Shown here one piece after another: positions 50,703 through 64,000 of a DNA stretch of 64,000 nucleotides. Source of the DNA: Anthopleura xanthogrammica (Eukaryota; Cnidaria; Anthozoa; Actiniaria; Actiniidae); the NCBI GenBank assembly GCA_964019055.1, contig OZ025209.1, positions 14,793,867-14,857,866 on the forward strand, in the 5' to 3' direction. Position 1 is the stretch's first letter; each line of letters opens with the position of its first letter. The notes beneath the pieces are model-generated. The model was not told the DNA's origin, made no database searches, and saw nothing but the letters and a program-made list of their open reading frames with translations. The position numbers and the translations under genes are program-made.

Positions 50703-50874
50703 GCAGAAACAACAACAACAACAGTAGTAACAACAGTAGTAACAACAACAACAACAGCAGCAGCAACAACGTTAACGTACAGCAACAAAAATAAACAACC
50801 TTTGGATGTGGGAGACTGGAGCGAGGCCCAATACTACCGCTGGTCGATTCTGAGCCAGCGCAAACGGAATCAAG
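49074..50874. other. Intergenic region upstream of DDX52
   Basis: No exon was recognised between 49074 and 50207. From 50208 to 50776 a CAA/CAG array dominates, leaving only about 100 bp between it and the DDX52 start codon. The short ORF at 49450-49704 lacks coding character. Confidence 0.5.
50208..50776. repeat. (CAA/CAG)n array upstream of DDX52
   Basis: About 570 bp of CAACAG, CAGCAG and CAACAA triplets with periodic AGTAGTAAC blocks, suggesting higher-order units. It stays open in all frames as Asn/Ser, Thr/Ala or Leu runs. It lies within about 100 bp of the helicase start codon, so it overlaps the probable promoter or 5' UTR. Confidence 0.93.
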
Positions 50875-57855
<6,981 letters not shown>

Positions 57856-57977
57856 ATCGGGTTTCCTGTGGCGTCCTTTAGTATCAAACGGATGGATGTC
57901 TTATTTTTATTAGAGGGAAATTTTCTACTGGCTGACAAATAGCATCATGGGATATGAAAGCAAAGAACTTTAAGAAA

Positions 57978-57983
57978 AATAAA
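57978..57983 (+). terminator. Poly(A) signal of DDX52
   Basis: An AATAAA hexamer about 120 bp after the TGA at 57853-57855. Confidence 0.7.
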
Positions 57984-58144
57984 TGATAAGAAAAAATTAT
58001 TTGTGTGACTGTTGTAAATTTTAACTAGAAAGACAAACGTTAGAAAAAATGCTGGAAGCTCCGATGACAAAGAAATTTTCATTTTTAAAATGATTTAAGT
58101 TGACTGCCTCACGATGTGGGCGCGTACAAAAACCGCTCAAAACT

Positions 58145-58440
58145 AATTAACAATTAGTCCTCGAGTCCGAATGGTCTACGAGTCGATAGCCCATTCGGCC
58201 AAAGGCCGAATGGGCTATTGACTCGTAGGCCATGAGGGCGAGAGGTCTAATTGTTTTAGTAAAAACCTACTAATCGGTCCAATAAAAGGATGCAAAAAGT
58301 TTTAGATTTTGCTTTAAATATATATTTTTTGGTTTTCAAAACCGGCGCTTTTCGCTACTAGAGGTCTATCACTAATAGACCCCTAGTAGCTCAGCCAATC
58401 ACAGGGCTCGATTGGTGATAGACCATTAGTAGGTTTTTTC
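58145..58440. mobile_element. Compound palindromic element
   Basis: CCATTCGGCC/GGCCGAATGG with CGAGTC…GACTCG arms forms an inner hairpin at 58165-58240. A second pairing, CTACTAGAGGTCTATCACTA against TAGACCCCTAGTAG, follows, and AAAACCTACTAATCGG opposes ACCATTAGTAGGTTTTTT at the outside. Confidence 0.65.
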
Positions 58441-59407
58441 TAATGATGATTAGCCCACAAAATTTCATTGAGGAACCATACAGGTTTGAACTTCAACAGG
58501 GTAAATCTCTCAAATTTTGCACGGGAATCTATATTTTTTCTTCGAATTTCTGAAAGAGTACACGTAAGAAAGGAAAAATTGACAAGGTTTGAATAAAATA
58601 CTGTGTATATCGATTCCTGCGATGACGTCATAGCAACAAATTCTATGTTTGGGCTCCCTGTGTGTCGGCTGGTGTTTATTGATCAGTCTAAGAATGACTT
58701 TGAAGATGTTATCGTCTTAAAATTGGCAGAAATTCAACGCTATCTTGGGATCAAAACACGAAAAAAGATTTATAAGGACCTCAATTAAAGGTAAGTTAAA
58801 TATTTTGTCGTAAGTTTGACATATGAGCTTTATTTTCCTTGAGTTTTTTCTTCTGTCACCTCGCTGTTGTTCGTCCATCTTGTTCTACAATAAACCCCAA
58901 GGCTGTTGTCCTCGTAATCTTTGCTTGCTTTTCGCCTAGAACTTGGTATTTCTTTTCTTTTTGGATAAATATTAGTTTATTAGCAAATTAAAGCGATGGA
59001 AAGTCGATAAATAAAGTAGAAAGGAGACAGTGTTAAGAGTTTTAAGGATAAGGGTTATAAAATCTTAAATAAAGGAATAAATTGTTTTGTCTTGGTGAAA
59101 ATCAAAAATATAAGAGTTTAGGAAAAACGGTTTTGGTACTTTTAGTTATAAAGGATAAGGAAGGAGACATTTATGTTTGTTTTATATATTCGTACTAAAA
59201 AATCTTGGGAAACTGAATCCTGGATTCTGAAGCCACAGGTAGCCCAAGCTGTGTATAAGTACGTTATTATAAGAGAATGTATGTGAAAAAAGTTTATAAA
59301 ATCAATCAGATAATAAAGATATAATAAAATCCTCTTTAAAATCCCTTATATCTTTTTTCGATCAATCTTTTACTACCTGTAAAAATTTGAAGCGATTTGG
59401 ATGAGAA

Positions 59408-59604
59408 TAGACCTCATCGGCTTGGGTGTAATGTTGTCCCATTTCAGACCACATGTCATTCTCTTGAGAATAAGATTCTTTGTTTCAGTTGTATCCATGT
59501 TCATGTATCTTCTCATGCGCAACCGTTAAACAATGAAATGATACTCTGGGGAATGACACATGGTCTGAAATGGGACAACATTACACCCAAGCCGATGAGG
59601 TCTA
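59408..59604. mobile_element. Family B element, best-preserved copy
   Basis: The outer ends AGACCTCATCGGCTTGGGTG and the inverse of CACCCAAGCCGATGAGGTCT pair perfectly apart from one base, followed by TGTCCCATTTCAGACCACAT and its inverse. This copy defines the family ends. Confidence 0.9.
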
Positions 59605-59984
59605 TTGAGTGGGTTTTAATCATTTCAAAATTAACCCTTCGCTGGCCCTTATAAAGATTAAAAAGATTGGCAACTTTGGTGACACAAATTTTTAAGTCGG
59701 CTTTTTTCAGATGCAAATAAATTCTTTTATCATTCAAATTATTTTTTCTGTCATTTTGATTGGCCGAGAGAACTGCAAATAACTGCCTACGAATAACGGT
59801 CTGCTCATGCGCATTACGGTGCAGAGCCATCTTACTGCAAATAACGGTCTGCTCATCCGCAGTAACGCTGCATTTGACAATGGTTCGCTTCCCTGAAAAA
59901 ATGAGCTGACTTCTTTGTTATTGTTTGACTCGCACTGCCCCTCAAAGATTAGAAGAAATAATTTGAATGATAAAACAATTATTG

Positions 59985-60125
59985 AAGTCGGTTATCTCAA
60001 AATATCGAGATTTGTTAGTGTCTTGCAAGCATTTATTTGCCTCTGCCTTCGGCATCGGCAAATAATTGCTTGCTCGCCACTAACAAATCACGATATTTTG
60101 CTCAACCTCGTCCAATAATTGCTTA
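59985..60125. mobile_element. Palindromic element, single copy
   Basis: CAATTATTG…GGTTATCTCAAAATATCG…GATTTGTTAGTG pairs with CACTAACAAATC…CGATATTTTGCTCAACC…CAATAATTG, around TGCCTCTGCCTTCGGCATCG. Confidence 0.75.
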
Positions 60126-60583
60126 TTATTTTTAATCTTTGAAAATTCCAACACCAGAATGAAATTTTATGATAATTTATCCTACTATATGTCTAAACTT
60201 TCTTTACCTTTGTTAAGTGCCATCCATCTCCAAATTACACCTTCTAGGAGGGTCCACATTAGGGGTTCTCAGGTCCCGCTATCTCGTTCGTTTTTGCTGG
60301 CAATCCTGTCATCCCACTCGCATTGTATCAAAATCCTGATCCCGCCCCAAAATTTGAGTAACCGACCATTCTGATCACTGAAGGAGATAATAACTACTAC
60401 TATTTTAGGATTGAAAACTGAACATTAGAGTACGAATAGTGTTATAATTCATGATATCCTAATATTTTGCAATTATGCTTTATGAGGGAATGTGGAGAAT
60501 AATTTTATTTGCTAATCGTCATTGAAAATCCTGCTTCCCGCTCTGTTTGTTGCTCACATCCCAAATTCCAACTTCAAAACAAG

Positions 60584-60671
60584 GCCAATCCCACGTCCTA
60601 CCTGGAACCTATTGTGGACTCTCTTCTTGATGCTCGCACAGATCAGCTCAGACCACATTTCAAACATGATA
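60584..60671 (+). other. Possible upstream exon of the ankyrin gene
   Basis: The frame reads YLEPIVDSLLDARTDQLRPH then FKHD before a GTAAGC donor; this looks like real protein. Its phase (1) does not match the acceptor at 60935, so another exon or a different partner would be needed. The sequence just upstream is repeat-like, so the 5' border is a guess. Confidence 0.3.
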
Positions 60672-60934
60672 GTAAGCATTTCATAAATTCCAATTATGGC
60701 TGCCAGACGTAACGAATACCCACTCAGACTATAATTGCATTAAGAATCAGGTCCAAATTAGATATAATATTTATCTGATAAAATTTACCATATATTTGAA
60801 TAAAAAATTGATTTGTGAGTTGCAGTGGGCTTCCTTTAGATGGAAACAAGGAAGAGAAGGGGAGGGGAGAGGAGGGGAGGGTACAGTCAATCAGTAGAAG
60901 ATGCTGATCTCATCCAATGGTTGCTTTTTACCAG

Positions 60935-63016
60935 GTTATGGATATCACCAAGAGTCAACCCAGGCACACGCCCTTCTGTAAGGAAACCTGTTCTGTCAAA
61001 CACAGTGAGTTGATCATGTGTCTTGTCAACTGTCCTGACAACAAGCGCATGATCAAAGGTTTGGCCAGCTTGAAGCAGTCTCTCTTCCAAGCACTCCAAG
61101 AGGGCTGGAACCCACATGCTAATGTTCTGGACCCCTTGATAGAGTTCCAGACCCCTCTCATCCACTGGGCTGCAGTTCTGGGAAAGGATTTCGCACTGGA
61201 GTGGCTCATCAAGATGAATTTTCGTACCAACGCTGTCTGTGATCGAACTGGCGAGAGTTCAGTTCACCGGATGCTAAAATGCTTGTACGCTGTCAAGCAG
61301 TTAGACGGTATGAACGCCCGTGAGATCTTTACTTTATTTTCTCATCTTCTCTCTCTCTTGATGGGCACCTGCGCGGATCTGTTAACAATCCAAGACAAAG
61401 AAGGCAATACTCCATTCCATACATGCGCAAGGCTGATCATTAACCAAGAGGGAACTACGTCAGAATTAGAGTATTTTGAAAACTGCATGGTATCGATGTT
61501 GAGAAGTTTGTCAAGTGAAAAAAGTTCGGCTAACAGCTCAGACTTGTCTCAAGTATTGAACTATAAAAATAATAATTCTGAGACAATATTGCACATTCTT
61601 GCGAGGAGAAACGCTTCTTTCAATATAATGCGTTATGTGATCAGGCGATTCAACCATGTCATTGATAAAAACTCTTTAAATAAGGACGGAAAAAGTGCCT
61701 TTGATATCGCTATCAATAGTCAGACGTATTCCGTAGCGGAAGAACTCGGTTCCACGGACAGTCGAGATGTTGATAGTTCAGCAACCTCATTTTCTCTTGA
61801 CACACACATTGGCGAATGGGACTCGAACTTTGGAAGACCTTCTAAGATTCAGACATCGAAGCCGAGGCAGAGATCGAAAAAGAGCCACTCTCGCGCCGAA
61901 AGCAAATCGACCCAGTCCAGAGTTGAAAAAAGTGTCTGTGAAGAGCCAAGTGAGGTTGAGGCCCTCGAAGTGGATTCATCAGCGTCTTCGACTAGTTCTA
62001 CTTATGCGTACATGACCAGTGGTGTTTGTGATGATAATAAACAAGCCTGCTCACCTGAAATGTTGTTTCATCAAGGGTCTGACAGCCCGCCATCCATGCA
62101 ATCATCAAGTGGCGCAGTGGATAAAAACATAGATGTCAACATTGCTGGAATGATTTCGGTGAATTTAACCAACGTCGTTGCCATAGAAACGGATGATTTA
62201 TCCGCCAAGAGAGTCGCTGAAGAGGTCAGTGGTTCTGCAGGAGATAAAAGAAGCGAGCAGCTGGAGTTTAATGAACATTCGTTGTCTTATATCTCACATC
62301 AAGTGCAAAGACAAAGATCTGAAACACGGCGCAAGAGTACTGCAGGTAAAGAACGAAGTGGACGCATTGAGCCGATAACAACAGCTAGTCTACGTAGCTC
62401 GTCCGGGACACAGGATATGATTGACACACGATGCAATCTGATGTCCGACCCTACGATACATGACAAGTTCCAACCAGCTAGCTCTGTATGCCAACATGGT
62501 GGCAATAACGCTTGCAACTGCCAAACTTCCTGTAGTCCCCTCATGAGGCTCATTAAAGAAGAAAGCGATGTAGCGACACTGCTCGAAGCAAGGCTCAAAG
62601 ATAAACGGCAAAAGTTGGAAGCGTATCTCGATGATTATACTAAACAAATGAGAGAGATGGAAAAAAGAGGCAGTCGATGTTGTTTGTTGTTGAGCGATTA
62701 TAAAGACGAGCGAGATGCAATCATTGTCGATGATCAACTCAAAGAACAAGAGAAACGAAAGCTTCTACAAAGGTTTGAAGAGTTGGAGAAGTCTAGAATT
62801 GAGCCAAGAAAGCGTTTGAAGTTCCTAGAGGCCCAGATCTTAGAACTAGAAAGTTTATCGGAACAATCGCTTAAAACGATCGAAATTCGTAACGAACACT
62901 GCTCTGAGGTTAAGAGAAAACTGACGGAATATGACAGTGCTTTGAGCGAAATCGCTGATCAAAGTGAAAGCTTGGCCGATACGAAGCGAATCAAGATAGA
63001 ACCTCCGGATAAATAG
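60935..63016 (+). CDS. Ankyrin-repeat and coiled-coil protein, 5' end unresolved
   Basis: A single long open exon, beginning at a good acceptor (GCTTTTTACCAG) and ending TAG at 63014-63016; from Met 60938 it is 692 aa. The N-terminal ~290 residues contain ankyrin-type repeats (TPLIHWAAVLGKDFALEWLI; GNTPFHTCARL; SETILHILARRN; GKSAFDIAI), widely spaced as in the Swi6/Mbp1 type of ankyrin domain. The middle (about 290-530) is Ser-rich with basic clusters (KPRQRSKKSHSR). The C-terminal ~130 residues form a long coiled coil (DKRQKLEAYLDDYTKQMREM; LKFLEAQILELESL), ending KRIKIEPPDK, a sumoylation-like and nuclear-signal-like tail. A nuclear regulatory role is inferred only from this architecture. 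The Met may be internal; upstream coding exons are likely. Confidence 0.75.
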   Translation, partial: VMDITKSQPRHTPFCKETCSVKHSELIMCLVNCPDNKRMIKGLASLKQSLFQALQEGWNPHANVLDPLIEFQTPLIHWAAVLGKDFALEWLIKMNFRTNAVCDRTGESSVHRMLKCLYAVKQLDGMNAREIFTLFSHLLSLLMGTCADLLTIQDKEGNTPFHTCARLIINQEGTTSELEYFENCMVSMLRSLSSEKSSANSSDLSQVLNYKNNNSETILHILARRNASFNIMRYVIRRFNHVIDKNSLNKDGKSAFDIAINSQTYSVAEELGSTDSRDVDSSATSFSLDTHIGEWDSNFGRPSKIQTSKPRQRSKKSHSRAESKSTQSRVEKSVCEEPSEVEALEVDSSASSTSSTYAYMTSGVCDDNKQACSPEMLFHQGSDSPPSMQSSSGAVDKNIDVNIAGMISVNLTNVVAIETDDLSAKRVAEEVSGSAGDKRSEQLEFNEHSLSYISHQVQRQRSETRRKSTAGKERSGRIEPITTASLRSSSGTQDMIDTRCNLMSDPTIHDKFQPASSVCQHGGNNACNCQTSCSPLMRLIKEESDVATLLEARLKDKRQKLEAYLDDYTKQMREMEKRGSRCCLLLSDYKDERDAIIVDDQLKEQEKRKLLQRFEELEKSRIEPRKRLKFLEAQILELESLSEQSLKTIEIRNEHCSEVKRKLTEYDSALSEIADQSESLADTKRIKIEPPDK

Positions 63017-63057
63017 AAGGTACCTTGCAATCATTTCCCAAGGGAGTAAAATAACTC

Positions 63058-63152
63058 CCATGGTCGGCATGTTGGACGGCATAACAAAAGAATTCACTGA
63101 AAAAAAATCTTTTGCCAAAGTTCTTCCAACATGGCCGCTATGATGTCGTAAC
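63058..63152. mobile_element. Short palindromic element related to family C
   Basis: CATGGTCGGCATGTTGGA and its imperfect inverse TCCAACATGGCCGCTATG, with AACAAAAGAATT/ATCTTTTG inside. The AAAAGAATTTC core resembles the family C centre. Confidence 0.5.
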
Positions 63153-63402
63153 ACTGAAATGGCTTCCCATTCTTTTCATGCAATTCATCCAATCATATGA
63201 TAATACTTAGTACTGTTATGGTTACGGGAAAACGTACCGGGGAGGTATGGTACTGCATAGCCCATATACGATACAGAATACCGTATATACCATTGGCATA
63301 GCTTCCCATTAAGGTTTTGTACAATTCTTTCAAACACGATACGAATATAATACGTCTACGTATTTTGATCCCCACTCATATGAAAGCCACCCTATCTAAA
63401 GG

Positions 63403-63660
63403 TGTGGTTATACGAGCAACAAATTCGTGCAACTTGTTGCGCAACACTGTTGCATTGCAAGTTGAAGAGCGAATGTTGTTCGTATTATAATCCCGTGCAA
63501 CAACAAACCTCTGTTGCGCGACTTTTTTGGCAGAAGTAGAAGCTCTTTCTACTCTGCAACAAAGAAAATGTGGTGCGCGCGCGGGGTGGTAATACGAGCA
63601 ACATTCGCTCTGCAACTTGCGACGCAACAATGTTGCGCAACAAGTTGCACGAATTTATTG
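63403..63660. mobile_element. Family A-related GCAAC-rich palindrome
   Basis: TACGAGCAACAAATTCGTGC and AACTTGTTGCGCAACACTGT at the left are mirrored by TGTTGCGCAACAAGTTGCAC and GAATTTATTGATCGTGC at the right. AGAAGTAGAAGCTC and GCGCGCGCGGGG lie inside. Part of the left arm is also repeated in direct form. Confidence 0.7.
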
Positions 63661-64000
63661 ATCGTGCTAAAGCCGTTGAAATATTGATAGAGTACAAACA
63701 CTCAAAGCAGTAAATAGCACTAATTGAACAATAGAATTAGCATAATTTAGTACTATTTAGGTTGCACGCTTTTAGTGTTTGTACTTTATTCTTACACTAA
63801 TATTTATTAAATACACAATAAATTAAAGTAATTTGTAAATACTTTTAGCAATTTGATACACTTCATAAATAGCACAAAATAACCGGACAAACCTCACAAC
63901 AGAGTGAGTGACTTTCGAGCTACTTTCGATAACATTTAATAAAAAAATCTCGGAAAAATTCTCAAGCAAATTCATGTTTATGCAAAGGATTAATGTTTTT

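Larger units (their letters stand above)
57856..60934. other. Intergenic region between DDX52 and the ankyrin gene
   Basis: About 3 kb. It contains three palindromic elements (58145-58440, 59408-59604, 59985-60125), a repeat-like stretch at 60245-60360, and one possible exon (60584-60671) of the downstream gene. No other coding sequence was recognised. Confidence 0.5.
63017..64000. other. 3' flank of the ankyrin gene
   Basis: No exon was seen. It holds two palindromic elements. An AATAAA at about 63818-63823 is the nearest clear poly(A) hexamer but lies 800 bp away. From 63660 the sequence is AT-rich without features. Confidence 0.5.

Noticed and set aside
58603..58788. Plus-strand 61-aa ORF (MYIDSCDDVIATNSM…)
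   Set aside because: It has reasonable composition but no splice partner, domain or 5' context; length is within chance expectation for this region.

Overview
This is a metazoan nuclear genome window. It is AT-rich, with genes split into many short exons joined by GT-AG introns, long uninterrupted microsatellites, and many short palindromic (MITE-like) elements. The gene content (a KIF12-type kinesin, a PNLDC1-type piRNA trimmer, a DDX52/Rok1 helicase) is animal. Compact introns and palindromic MITEs with tRNA-headed SINEs would suit an early-branching invertebrate, perhaps an anthozoan cnidarian, but no single sequence here proves the taxon. All gene models were built by reading splice junctions and checking that intron phase and protein frame agree across every junction.

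Layout, left half (mostly minus strand): KIF12-like kinesin (781-15481, 22 coding exons, about 813 aa), a short all-coiled-coil protein (17437-21885, 7 exons, 347 aa), an unrecognised protein of about 485 aa with a second possible first exon (23580-28055), and a complete PNLDC1-like 3'-exonuclease with a C-terminal membrane anchor (28951-44745, 22 exons, 515 aa). The 6.9-kb penultimate intron of PNLDC1 contains a nested plus-strand gene for a small single-pass membrane protein (35082-37112). That gene has three phase-compatible candidate 3' exons, two of them a tandem duplication.

Right half (plus strand): a gene that starts only 206 bp from the PNLDC1 start codon, head to head (44952-48234, 909 aa, with twenty-one 20-residue repeats); a small possible single-exon gene (48681-49073); DDX52 (50875-57855, 19 exons, 595 aa), which needs a GC-AG intron that also carries about 830 bp of perfect GACA repeat; and an ankyrin/coiled-coil protein (60935-63016) whose 5' end is unresolved.

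Much of the non-coding sequence is recognisable repeats: at least four recurrent palindromic families (called A to D here), several single-copy palindromes, tRNA-derived SINE heads with a shared SINE body, and many simple arrays. The most unusual structure is an 840-bp array of two heptamers (GCAACAA/GCAACAT) at 5791-6630. It sits inside one arm of an imperfect inverted duplication whose other arm carries only about two heptamers. The genes do not form one pathway: kinesin transport, piRNA 3' trimming and ribosomal RNA processing are represented. The only direct regulatory link visible is the head-to-head promoter shared by PNLDC1 and the repeat protein.
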